Source: Catellatospora vulcania (lineage in GTDB: Bacteria > Actinomycetota > Actinomycetes > Mycobacteriales > Micromonosporaceae). From it: 64,000 nt of DNA. Both the position numbers and the translations under genes were made by a program. The DNA lies in assembly GCF_009720385.1 (NCBI RefSeq), contig NZ_WARX01000017.1, positions 248,001-312,000 of the forward strand, given 5' to 3'. A model generated the notes under the pieces. That model was not told the DNA's origin. It worked only from the letters and a program-made list of their open reading frames with translations, and did not search any database. Positions 44,536 through 52,575 of this stretch are shown here, piece by piece (position 1 is the stretch's first letter; the number at the start of each line of letters is the position of its first letter).

Positions 44536-45036
44536 ATGACCGAGATCCACGTCCGCCCGGCGACCCCGGCCGACCACGAAGCGATCGGCGCGCTGTCCGT
44601 CGCCGCCTACCGTGGCGACGGGCAGACCCGCGAAGACCACCCGTACGAGCCGACGCTGCGCGATGTGGCCGCCCGGGTGGCGGCGGCCGAGGTGCTGGTC
44701 GCCGTCGACGAGGCCACCGGGGCGGTGCTCGGGTCGGTCACCTTCGCGCTGCCGGGCAGCCCACTGGCCGAGCTGGCCACCGAGGGCGAGGCGGAGTTCC
44801 GGATGCTCGCCGTGTCGCCGCAGGCGCAGGGCCGCGGCGTGGGCGAGGCGCTGGCGCGGGCCTGCCTGCACCGCGCCGGAGAGCTGGGCTGCCGCAGCGT
44901 CGTCATCTGCGTACGCGACTTCGCCGCCGACGCGCGCCGCCTGTACGCCCGGATGGGTTTCGAGCGCGCACCCGAGCTGGACTGGTCGCCGCTGCCCGGC
45001 GTCACCCTGCTGGGTCTTCGCTACCCGCTGGCCTAG
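44536..45036 (+). CDS. GNAT-family N-acetyltransferase
   Basis: 166 residues, ATG 44536. GNAT motif A is clear: FRMLAVSPQAQGRGVGEALARACLHRA, cited here as RMLAVSPQAQGRGVGEAL, binding acetyl-CoA pyrophosphate, followed by VVICVRDFAADARRLYARMGFERAP (motif B). The acceptor cannot be predicted. Its last 35 nt overlap the 3' end of the convergent tetR gene, which may make transcription of the two interfere. It follows the biotinyl-domain gene by 15 nt. Confidence 0.88.
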   Translation: MTEIHVRPATPADHEAIGALSVAAYRGDGQTREDHPYEPTLRDVAARVAAAEVLVAVDEATGAVLGSVTFALPGSPLAELATEGEAEFRMLAVSPQAQGRGVGEALARACLHRAGELGCRSVVICVRDFAADARRLYARMGFERAPELDWSPLPGVTLLGLRYPLA

Positions 45037-45613
45037 TGCGGAGCAGGTCGAAGGCGACCTCCATGGCCGCCTCGCGCCGCTCCTCGTCGCTGATGTCGGT
45101 GTCGCGGAGCAGGAACCAGCTGGTGTTGATGGCGAGCACGGCCATGCCCGCGCGCAGCTTCGCGGTCGGCGTCGACTCGGGCTCGACCAGCAGGCCGATG
45201 ATGTCCATCATGGCCTGGCGCATCTTCGCCCCGGCCGGCGCGTTCTTGAAGGCCGGCTGGTTCTGGTGGAAGAACTGCATGACCTTGGAGTACCGGCCGG
45301 TGTAGAGGTCGTCGGCGTAGCGCTGCAGCAGCTCGCGCCGGAACTCGAAGGAGCTCGGGTCGGGCTGGGTGCGGGCCCACTCCACGATCTTGTCGAGCTT
45401 GACGAGCTGGTCGGCGCTGAAGCTGTCGACGATCTCCTCTTTGCTCTTGAAGTGGTAGTAGAGGGCGGCCTTGGTGACACCCAGGCTCTCCGCGATCTCC
45501 CGCAGCGAGGTGGCGTCGTAGCCCTGCTCGGTGAAGAGGTCGAGGGCGACGGTCTGGATGCGGGCGCGGGTGTCCGGCCGGGGCTCGGCACGGCTGGCTG
45601 CGGGCTCGTTCAT
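45002..45613 (-). CDS. TetR-family repressor
   Basis: 203 residues from ATG 45613 (GGAG 5-6 nt upstream; a GTG one codon earlier is possible). N-terminal TetR helix-turn-helix: ALDLFTEQGYDATSLREIAE then GVTKAALYYHFKSKEEIV. The C-terminal ligand domain is of the multidrug-binding kind in general layout. It is divergent from an EmrB/QacA-type exporter, with two palindromes in the 143-nt intergenic region, so it most likely represses that exporter and itself. The ligand is unknown. Confidence 0.92.
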   Translation of the reverse strand: MNEPAASRAEPRPDTRARIQTVALDLFTEQGYDATSLREIAESLGVTKAALYYHFKSKEEIVDSFSADQLVKLDKIVEWARTQPDPSSFEFRRELLQRYADDLYTGRYSKVMQFFHQNQPAFKNAPAGAKMRQAMMDIIGLLVEPESTPTAKLRAGMAVLAINTSWFLLRDTDISDEERREAAMEVAFDLLRTRPAGSEDPAG

Positions 45614-45662
45614 CACTGCTCCGTGTTACGTCGACCACACTGTCATCCGGTCGCGCGAACTA

Positions 45663-45716
45663 ACTTGACGGCCGGCAAGTAGGGAACTTACCGTACGGCT
45701 AGTAAATATTCTAGCC
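45663..45716. promoter_or_regulatory. Candidate TetR operators
   Basis: Two inverted repeats between tetR and the exporter: ACTTG-N8-CAAGT (45663-45680, with CGGCCG in the centre) and GGCTAG-N8-CTAGCC (45697-45716). The latter overlaps an AT-rich stretch (TAAATATT) that could be a -10 region. Confidence 0.55.
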
Positions 45717-45756
45717 GGGCGGCAGGTAAGCGTGCCGGTGAACGAGTGGAGCCCCC

Positions 45757-47352
45757 GTGACCACAGTCCAGGACCGGACGTCCTCCCCTGAAATCCCCAA
45801 ACCCAATCTTCGCGTGGTGCTGCCCGGCCTGATGCTGGCCATCCTGCTGGCGATGCTCGACAACATGATCATCGGCACCGCCATGCCCCGCATCGTCGGC
45901 GAGCTGGGCGGCCTCGACAAGCTCTCCTGGGTGGTCACGGCGTACGTGCTCGGCACCACCATCTCCACCCCCATCTGGGGCAAGCTGGGCGACCTGTACG
46001 GGCGCAAGACCATCTTCCTGGTCTCGATCGTCATCTTCCTGGTCGGCTCAGCGCTGTCCGGCGCGGCCGGTGAGATCGACCCCGCCTCGGGCATGAACCA
46101 GCTCATCGGTTTCCGGGCGCTGCAGGGCCTCGGCGCCGGCGGTCTGATGGTGGGCGCCATGGCGATCATCGGTGATCTGGTCTCGCCCCGCGAGCGCGGC
46201 AAGTACCAGGGCATGATGGCCGCGATCATGGGTATCGCGATGGTCGGCGGCCCGCTCATCGGCGGTGTCATCACCGACCACTTCGACTGGCGCTGGGCGT
46301 TCTACGTGAACCTGCCGATCGGCGGCATCGCGCTGTTCGTGCTGGCCACCACGCTGCACCTGCCCAAGTACCGCACCGAGCACCGCATCGACTGGCTGGG
46401 AGCCGCGCTGCTCAGCGTCGGCGTCACCGCACTCGTGCTGATCACCACCTGGGGCGGCAACAAGTACGCCTGGGGCTCCAAGGAGATCATCGGCATGGCC
46501 GTCGTCGGCGTGCTGATGCTCGCGATCTTCCTGTGGACGCAGACCCGGGTCGCCGAGCCGATCCTGCCGCTGGGCATCTTCCGCAACCGCAACTTCAGCC
46601 TGGTCTCGATCATCGGCTTCATGGTCGGCTTCGCGATGTTCGGCGCGATCTCCTTCCTGCCGCTCTACATCCAGACCGTGCAGGGGGCTTCGGCCACCAA
46701 CAGCGGCCTGCTGCTGCTGCCGATGATGCTCGGCATGATGGTCACCTCGATCGTGGCCGGCCGGACCATCACCAAGACCGGCCGGTACCGCATGTTCCCG
46801 ATCATCGGCGGCGTCACGCTCGCCCTGGCCATGGTGCTGCTGACCCGCCTCGACGTCGACACCTCCATCGCCGAGTCCTCGGTCTACATGGTGGTGCTCG
46901 GCGTCGGCATGGGCTTCCTGATGCAGACCACCATGCTGATCGCGCAGAACAGCGTGGAGCAGAAGGACCTGGGCGTCTCCAGCTCGACCGCGACGTTCGT
47001 GCGCTCCATCGGCGGCTCGTTCGGTGTCTCGATCTTCGGTGCCGTCTTCGTCAACCGGCTCAAGGACGACCTGGCGGGCTCCATGCCGGCGGGCGCGCCG
47101 GCCGGCGGCATGTCGTTCGACGTGGGCGGCCTGCAGCCGGACAAGCTGGAGCAGCTGCCGGCCCCGATCAAGGAGGCGGTGCTGCACGGCATCGCGTACG
47201 CCACCTCGGGCCTGTTCTGGTGGGCGCTGGGCTTCGCGATCCTGGTCCCGATCGCGGCCTGGTTCATCAAGGAGGTCCCGCTGCGCGGCTCCGAGGGCAT
47301 GACCGGCGCCGACGGCGAGCAGGCTCCCCGCCCGCTCGTGGCCGTCGAATGA
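45757..47352 (+). CDS. EmrB/QacA-type (DHA2) drug exporter, 14 TM
   Basis: 531 residues, GTG start 45757. About 14 membrane segments. Family motifs: LDNMIIGTAMPRIVGEL in the first helix (motif D1), GKLGDLYGRKTIFLV (motif A), and RALQGLGAGGLMVG (motif B), cited from FRALQGLGAGG; GGPLIGGVI is motif C of antiporters. A proton-driven exporter of drugs or lipophilic compounds, probably controlled by the divergent TetR. The C-terminal loop PAGAPAGGMSFDVGGLQPDKLEQ, cited in part as SFDVGGLQPDKLEQ, is extracytoplasmic. Two hairpins follow the gene. Confidence 0.93.
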   Translation: MTTVQDRTSSPEIPKPNLRVVLPGLMLAILLAMLDNMIIGTAMPRIVGELGGLDKLSWVVTAYVLGTTISTPIWGKLGDLYGRKTIFLVSIVIFLVGSALSGAAGEIDPASGMNQLIGFRALQGLGAGGLMVGAMAIIGDLVSPRERGKYQGMMAAIMGIAMVGGPLIGGVITDHFDWRWAFYVNLPIGGIALFVLATTLHLPKYRTEHRIDWLGAALLSVGVTALVLITTWGGNKYAWGSKEIIGMAVVGVLMLAIFLWTQTRVAEPILPLGIFRNRNFSLVSIIGFMVGFAMFGAISFLPLYIQTVQGASATNSGLLLLPMMLGMMVTSIVAGRTITKTGRYRMFPIIGGVTLALAMVLLTRLDVDTSIAESSVYMVVLGVGMGFLMQTTMLIAQNSVEQKDLGVSSSTATFVRSIGGSFGVSIFGAVFVNRLKDDLAGSMPAGAPAGGMSFDVGGLQPDKLEQLPAPIKEAVLHGIAYATSGLFWWALGFAILVPIAAWFIKEVPLRGSEGMTGADGEQAPRPLVAVE

Positions 47353-47358
47353 TCTACG

Positions 47359-47438
47359 CAGGTGCCTGAGCCGATCGGCGCACCTGCTTGAGCGAGGCCC
47401 CGTCCCGGCTGTATCCGCAGCCGATGACGGGGCCTCGC
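47359..47438. terminator. Tandem hairpins between convergent genes
   Basis: CAGGTGC / GCACCTG (47359-47386) and GCGAGGCCCCGTC (47392-47404) / 47426-47438, the second with a further CGGCTG / CAGCCG inside. They separate the exporter and the TPR gene. Confidence 0.75.
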
Positions 47439-47469
47439 CGCGTTCGGCGGCCCCACCTCGGAGCGGCGT

Positions 47470-49302
47470 TCAGCCGCGGCCGAGCAGGCGGCCGAGCCAG
47501 GAGCGCCGAGGGCGGGGCAGCGGCGCGACCGGGCCGGGCGTGTACGCGGCAGAAGCGGGCCACTGGTCCTCGGCCAGCTCGCGGGCCAGCGCGCGGACCG
47601 GGGCGGGCATGCCCGGGGTGATGAAGGCGAGCTGGGCCACCGACGCCGCGATGGTGACCGCGCGGGTGCGCCGGGCCTCGAGCAGGGCCCGCAGCCGTGC
47701 CGCGACCAGCTCGGCGACGTCGGCGCGGCAGGCCGGGTCCACCCAGGCGGCGGTGACCAGGGCGTAGAGGGCGGCTTCGGTGGTCCAGTCCTCGGCGCCG
47801 AAGGCGATCTCCACCAGCAGCCGCCGTCGGGTCGAGGACGCCCACGGCTCGGCGGTGCGATGGTGCAGCAGGCCGAGGCAGGCCCACACCTGCAACTGGC
47901 GCTCCGGCACGGTGACGCGGTCGGGCTCGGTCTGCACGGTCGAGGTCGGCGGGTGCACCAGCGCCGCCAGCAGCTCCTCGACCGGCACCGCAGACAGCCG
48001 CACCGCCATGTCGTACGCCATCGGCGGCGGCGCCCAGCCCAGCGGCAGCATCGCGGCGATCTCCCGGGCGGCGGACGGGGTCGGCGGGTCCAGCGCAGGC
48101 GACGGCCGGGTGCCGTCGAAGTCCCACAGCCTTACGCCCGGCCGCAACGCCACCCGCGGGTCCGGCGGTCCGGGTTCGCCGGCCGCGACGGCCACGCCCG
48201 GCCAGGCCCGCTTCAGCAGGGCGAGCGCGCTGGGTGACTCCATCGCGGACAGTCCCAGCTCACCCGGGAAGGCCCGCTCCTGTTCGGTGGTCCGGCGCAG
48301 CGCGTTCATGCAGGCCTCGACGGCCGCCGGCACGTAGCCCAGCCAGGGCAGCCCGTCGCAGCAGTGCTGCAGGTCGTGGTGCTCATGGCTGGCGTCGGTG
48401 GCGGTGCGCATGAAGTCGGCCAGCGCGACCAGGTGATCGGGGTCGCCGTCGGACTGGAAGCGCAGCCGGTGCGCGGTGTGCACGGCGCAGTCGTACGACG
48501 GGTCCTGGACCAGGGCCTGCTCGATCAGTTCGAGCGCCTCCGCGGTGTGCCCGAGTTCGGTCAGCCACAGCGCGAGGTCCGAGGTGACCGACAGGTCGCC
48601 GGGGTCGTGCCGCTGCGCCGCGCGCATCGCGTGCACCGCGGCGGCGAGCTGGCCGTCGGCGCGCAGCGCGTTGCCCCACCACATCTCGGTCAGCTTGGTC
48701 GACTCCAGCTCCACCCCGCGCTGGGCCCAGCGCAGTGCCAGCGGCACCTCGCGCAGCCGCCGGGCCACCCCGGAGGCCGCCCCGTGCAGCAGCGCGTCCT
48801 GCGGATAGGCGGCCAGCGCGCGCTCGGCGAGGTGCAGGTAGGGCCGGGTGGCCGCGGCGATCGGCGCGGGCGCCGGGTCGGGCAGCGCGCCCAGCACGGC
48901 GAGCAGCACCCGCACCAGGCGATCGGCGGGAACCAGGCGGGCGTCCAGGGCCTGCACCCAGCTGACGTCGGCCCAGGGGCGGCTCGGGTCGTGCACCGTC
49001 GCCTGCGCCAGCAGGCTCAGCGCGTCGAGGTAGCCGCCGTGCCGGGCCAGCACGTGCGCGAACGCGACGACGCGGCCCACCGGTGCGCGCTCGCCGGGGC
49101 GGAACAGCGCCAGGCCGCCGTCGTCGGAGCGGGCGGCCAGCTTCGCCAGCAGCTCGTGTGCCTCGGGCAGGCCCGGCTCGTGCGCCAGCGCCACGGACAG
49201 ATGGCTCACCGCATGGTCGAGGTCGTGCTCGTCGAGGGCCAGCGTGGCCAGGGCGAGCTCGCCCAGCGCCTCCTGGTGCGGGTCGTTGACGCCGTCAGCC
49301 AC
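47470..49302 (-). CDS. TPR-repeat protein
   Basis: 610 residues from GTG 49302 (GAGGGAGAG upstream); the open frame to 49464 is not supported. Helical tetratricopeptide-like repeats fill the first 330 residues: HLSVALAHEPGLPEAHELLAKL, cited as LAHEPGLPEAHELL, ALRWAQRGVELESTKLTEMW and AALRMTAV-like units such as ALELIEQALVQDPSYDCAV. The second half is helical with no known domain and ends in a basic PRPRRSWLGRLLGRG. It probably acts as a scaffold for protein contacts. No membrane segment. No clear operon partner. Confidence 0.75.
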   Translation of the reverse strand: MADGVNDPHQEALGELALATLALDEHDLDHAVSHLSVALAHEPGLPEAHELLAKLAARSDDGGLALFRPGERAPVGRVVAFAHVLARHGGYLDALSLLAQATVHDPSRPWADVSWVQALDARLVPADRLVRVLLAVLGALPDPAPAPIAAATRPYLHLAERALAAYPQDALLHGAASGVARRLREVPLALRWAQRGVELESTKLTEMWWGNALRADGQLAAAVHAMRAAQRHDPGDLSVTSDLALWLTELGHTAEALELIEQALVQDPSYDCAVHTAHRLRFQSDGDPDHLVALADFMRTATDASHEHHDLQHCCDGLPWLGYVPAAVEACMNALRRTTEQERAFPGELGLSAMESPSALALLKRAWPGVAVAAGEPGPPDPRVALRPGVRLWDFDGTRPSPALDPPTPSAAREIAAMLPLGWAPPPMAYDMAVRLSAVPVEELLAALVHPPTSTVQTEPDRVTVPERQLQVWACLGLLHHRTAEPWASSTRRRLLVEIAFGAEDWTTEAALYALVTAAWVDPACRADVAELVAARLRALLEARRTRAVTIAASVAQLAFITPGMPAPVRALARELAEDQWPASAAYTPGPVAPLPRPRRSWLGRLLGRG

Positions 49303-49489
49303 GTGCTCTCCCTCGGTTCGCGGAACGCGTGGAGAGTCCCCTGGGCCGCCGCGCGAAGCGGCTGCGCCCGGACGGGCCATGTTCCGGCACGGACAGGCTA
49401 GAGCCGCTCGGCTGAGTTGTGTGCCCCTGCTCATTTCTGCGCAGTGTGTTGCTTCAGCAGTCATGAACGTGCAAGACTGCGCACCGAAC

Positions 49490-49503
49490 GCGCGATATCG
49501 CGC
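49490..49503. promoter_or_regulatory. 14-bp palindrome before SIS gene
   Basis: GCGCGATATCGCGC, a perfect palindrome centred 39 nt before the SIS gene start; position fits an operator. Which regulator binds is unknown. Nothing else is visible in 49303-49535 besides a possible promoter. Confidence 0.4.
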
Positions 49504-49535
49504 AGCACTCCAGGGCGAAGTGGTAGGAGAAAGAG

Positions 49536-50591
49536 ATGGCCCAGCGTGGCACCGGAATGGCAGCCGACATCGCCGAGCAGCCGGAGGTGTACGCGACGCT
49601 GCTGGAGCCGGCGCACGCCGGCGCCATCGCGCAGGTCGCGAAGGTGATCGCGGAGCGCCGCCCGCAGCACGTGGTGTTCACCGCGCGGGGCACCTCCGAC
49701 CACGCCGCCCTCTACGCCGCATACCTCACCGAGATCCGCCTCGGGCTGCCCGCCGGGCTCGCCTCGCCGAGCGCGATCACCGTCTTCGGCGCCCGCCCCG
49801 ACCTGTCGCACGCCCTGGTCATCGGCGTCTCGCAGAGCGGCGGCTCGCCCGACCTGGCCGAGGTGCTGCGGGTCGCCCGGGAGTCCGGCGCGCTCACCCT
49901 CGCGGTGACCAACAACCCCGAGTCGGTGCTGGCGCAGACCGCGGAGCTGTCCGTCGACGTCGCCGCCGGACACGAGCGGGCCGTCGCCGCCACCAAGACC
50001 TACACCGCCGAGCTGATGGCGCTGCTGATGCTGATCGAGGGCGTACGCGCCGGCGACGGCGTGCTGCCCGCCGACGAGCACGCCGCCCTGGCCAAGCTGC
50101 CCGAGCTGGCCACCCGCACGCTCGCCGACAGCACCGCGACCGACCTGGCCGCGCGCTACCGGTTCGCGGCCCGCATGGTCACCACCGGCCGGGGCTACGC
50201 CTACCCGTCGGCCCGCGAGGCAGCCCTCAAACTGATGGAGACGTCGTACCTGCCCGCGCTGGCGTTCTCCGGGGCCGACCTGCTGCACGGCCCGCTCGCG
50301 ATGACCGACCCGGACGTGCCGGTGCTGGCGATGGTCGGCGCCGGGCTCGGCGGTCAGGCCATGCGCGAGGTGCTGGCGCGCCTCGACGAGCGCCGCGCCG
50401 ACGTGGTCGCGGTCGGCCCCGAGGCGGTCCCCGGCGCGAAGGCGCTGCTGACCGTGCCGGCCGTGGACGAGCGTTACGCCCCGCTGCTGGAGATCCTGCC
50501 GCTGCAGCAGCTCGCCCTCTCGCTGGCGCTGGCCCGCGGCGAGGACCCCGACGCCCCCCGCGGCCTGAAGAAGGTCACCGCCACGCTGTAG
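49536..50591 (+). CDS. SIS-domain protein, glucosamine-phosphate isomerase/deaminase type
   Basis: 351 residues, ATG 49536 after GTAGGAGAAAGAG. Two SIS domains, as in the isomerase half of GlmS but without the glutaminase domain: first VVFTARGTSDHAALYAAYL and GVSQSGGSPDLAEVL, second GRGYAYPSAREAALKLMETS and FSGADLLHGPLAM. This arrangement is found in AgaS/NagB-II/FrlB-type proteins that deaminate or isomerise amino-sugar phosphates. The substrate is probably glucosamine 6-phosphate or a relative; no nag genes are adjacent to confirm it. Confidence 0.85.
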   Translation: MAQRGTGMAADIAEQPEVYATLLEPAHAGAIAQVAKVIAERRPQHVVFTARGTSDHAALYAAYLTEIRLGLPAGLASPSAITVFGARPDLSHALVIGVSQSGGSPDLAEVLRVARESGALTLAVTNNPESVLAQTAELSVDVAAGHERAVAATKTYTAELMALLMLIEGVRAGDGVLPADEHAALAKLPELATRTLADSTATDLAARYRFAARMVTTGRGYAYPSAREAALKLMETSYLPALAFSGADLLHGPLAMTDPDVPVLAMVGAGLGGQAMREVLARLDERRADVVAVGPEAVPGAKALLTVPAVDERYAPLLEILPLQQLALSLALARGEDPDAPRGLKKVTATL

Positions 50592-50707
50592 CACGCCTGC
50601 GGTAGCTCGCCGCTCGGTGGTCTCCGGAGCCAAGCGCAGGAGGCCGCCGATTAGGGCGAGTGGTAGCAGGCGTCCATGACACAGCCCTGTCATGAGAGGC
50701 TGACTGC

Positions 50708-52234
50708 GTGTCAACGCTGCGTGAACTCGTCGAGGAGCACACCTCGCTCGGCCCGGTCGACATCGACCACCTGCACCGGCTCGCCGGTGACTGGCAGCTG
50801 ATCTCCGACCTGTCCTTCGCCGACCTGCTGCTGTGGGTGCCGGTGGAGGGGGAGCCCAGCGCGGGTCAGTCGTTCCTCTGCGTGGCGCAGGTGCGGCCGA
50901 CCACGGCCCCGACGGCGTACCAGGACGACCAGGTGGGGCGCATCTCCAGCGGGGCCGAGGTGGCCCACCTGGGGGTCGCCCGGGAGCAGGGCCGGATCTG
51001 GCGCGAGGGCGACCCGGTCTGGTACGGCGACACCCCGGCCCGGCACGAGGCGATCCCGGTCCGCCGGCGCGGCGAGGACGGCGAGGCGGGCGCGGTGATC
51101 GCGGTCGTCGGTCGGGACACGAACCTGTCCACCGCGCGCACGCCCAGCCAGCTGGAACTGAACTACCTGACCACGGCGGACGACCTGGCCCAGATGATCG
51201 CCGACGGCACCTTCCCGTCGGTGCGCCACCCGGGCGAGACCACGTCCGCGCCGCGGGTCGGCGACGGTCTGATCCGGCTGGACGGCAGCGGCAAGGTCAC
51301 CTACGCCTCGCCGAACGCCCAGTCTGCCATCCGGCGGCTCGGCTTCTCCGCCCACCTGGTGGGCGAGGACCTGGCGGCGCTGTTCAACCGGCTCGCCGAG
51401 GACCCGCTGGAGGGCTCCGAGGCCAGCAACCGCATCCTGGGCGCGCTGCGCGGGGACGCGCCGCCGCGCAAGGAGATCGAGGCGCGCACCGCCACCGTGC
51501 TCAGCCGGGCCCTGCCGCTGATGCCGGCCGGCGTGCCCATCGGCGCGCTGGTGCTGGTCCGCGACATCACCGAGGTCAAGCGCCGGGACCGCGCGCTGAT
51601 CACCAAGGACGCGACCATCCGGGAGATCCACCACCGGGTGAAGAACAACCTGCAGACCGTGGCGGCCCTGCTGCGCCTGCAGGCCCGCCGGGTCAACCAT
51701 CCGGAGGCGCGGGCCGCGCTGGAGGAGTCGGTGCGCCGGGTCGCCTCGATCGCGCTGGTGCACGAGACGCTGGCCATGTCCGCCGACGAGGCGGTCGAGT
51801 TCGACGGCATCGTGGACCGGGTGGCCAACGCCGCCGCCGAGGTGGCCTCGCCCGAGTCGCCGGTGCGCACCCGCCGGGAGGGCACCTTCGGGGTGCTGCC
51901 CGCCGAGATCGCCACGCCGCTGGTCATGGTGCTCAACGAGCTGCTGCTCAACGCCGTCGAGCACGGCTTCGACTCGCTGGAGGGCAAGGTCGCCGACGGG
52001 GCCGAGGTGGTGGTGCACGTCAACCGCGCCAAGCGGGAGCTGCACGTGACCGTCGCCGACAACGGCCGGGGCCTGCCGGAGGACTTCGACCCGACCACGA
52101 ACAAGCGGCTCGGCCTGCAGATCATCCGTACCCTCACCACCGGTGAGCTGCGCGGGACCATCGAACTGCGCAACCGGGACGGCGGCGGCACCGAGGCCCT
52201 GTTGTTCGTGCCGCTGGCGAAACGCGACAGGTAG
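50708..52234 (+). CDS. pdtaS: Sensor histidine kinase, PdtaS type
   Basis: 508 residues, GTG 50708, near the 501 residues of mycobacterial PdtaS. GAF-like domain about 1-160, PAS about 185-295 (DGLIRLDGSGKVTYASPNAQ), HisKA_2 dimerisation domain with REIHHRVKNNLQTVAALLRL (His308/His309), then an HATPase with VLNELLLNAVEHGF (N box) and VADNGRGLPEDF (G1). In mycobacteria PdtaS phosphorylates the antiterminator PdtaR and is soluble; this protein too lacks membrane segments. No PdtaR gene (ANTAR protein) lies beside it, as in mycobacteria where the pair is encoded apart. Confidence 0.87.
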   Translation: MSTLRELVEEHTSLGPVDIDHLHRLAGDWQLISDLSFADLLLWVPVEGEPSAGQSFLCVAQVRPTTAPTAYQDDQVGRISSGAEVAHLGVAREQGRIWREGDPVWYGDTPARHEAIPVRRRGEDGEAGAVIAVVGRDTNLSTARTPSQLELNYLTTADDLAQMIADGTFPSVRHPGETTSAPRVGDGLIRLDGSGKVTYASPNAQSAIRRLGFSAHLVGEDLAALFNRLAEDPLEGSEASNRILGALRGDAPPRKEIEARTATVLSRALPLMPAGVPIGALVLVRDITEVKRRDRALITKDATIREIHHRVKNNLQTVAALLRLQARRVNHPEARAALEESVRRVASIALVHETLAMSADEAVEFDGIVDRVANAAAEVASPESPVRTRREGTFGVLPAEIATPLVMVLNELLLNAVEHGFDSLEGKVADGAEVVVHVNRAKRELHVTVADNGRGLPEDFDPTTNKRLGLQIIRTLTTGELRGTIELRNRDGGGTEALLFVPLAKRDR

Positions 52235-52338
52235 TCCCGTTTTAACAAAGAGCGATCTACGTCACCCTCCGGTCAGAATGTGGGACGTTGCGCGAACGGT
52301 GATTGGCACGGGACTGTCCGCCGTGAGAAAGTGACTGC

Positions 52339-52440
52339 ATGACCGCCGCTGCGAACCGCCGCCTGATGGGGCCCGGGCTCACCGCCCGCCGCCACATCGA
52401 TTTCGGCCGCGTGCGCAGCGCCATCTGTCCGGCTGGCTGA
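52339..52440 (+). CDS. Cys-containing leader peptide of the sulfur operon
   Basis: 33 codons, ATG 52339 to TGA 52440. The peptide has the conserved end RRHIDFGRVRSAICPAG, matching the actinobacterial 'putative leader peptide' class (RRHVDL...SAxC) found before cysteine and sulfur-assimilation genes. The Cys codon comes four codons before the stop, suited to sensing charged tRNA-Cys. A GC hairpin (CCCGGGCGCG / CGCGCCGGG, about 52466-52488) follows and could be the regulated structure. The sulfite reductase gene starts 135 nt downstream. Confidence 0.8.
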   Translation: MTAAANRRLMGPGLTARRHIDFGRVRSAICPAG

Positions 52441-52575
52441 CTGCGCCCGTCCGTTTTTTCGAAACCCGGGCGCGCATACGCGCCGGGAGCATTCATGTTC
52501 TTGAATTCACTGCGATGATCGCGGTGCTGGCGCATAGGCGCGTCCTCGCTCACTGGACTACAGGAGGACGCTGCG

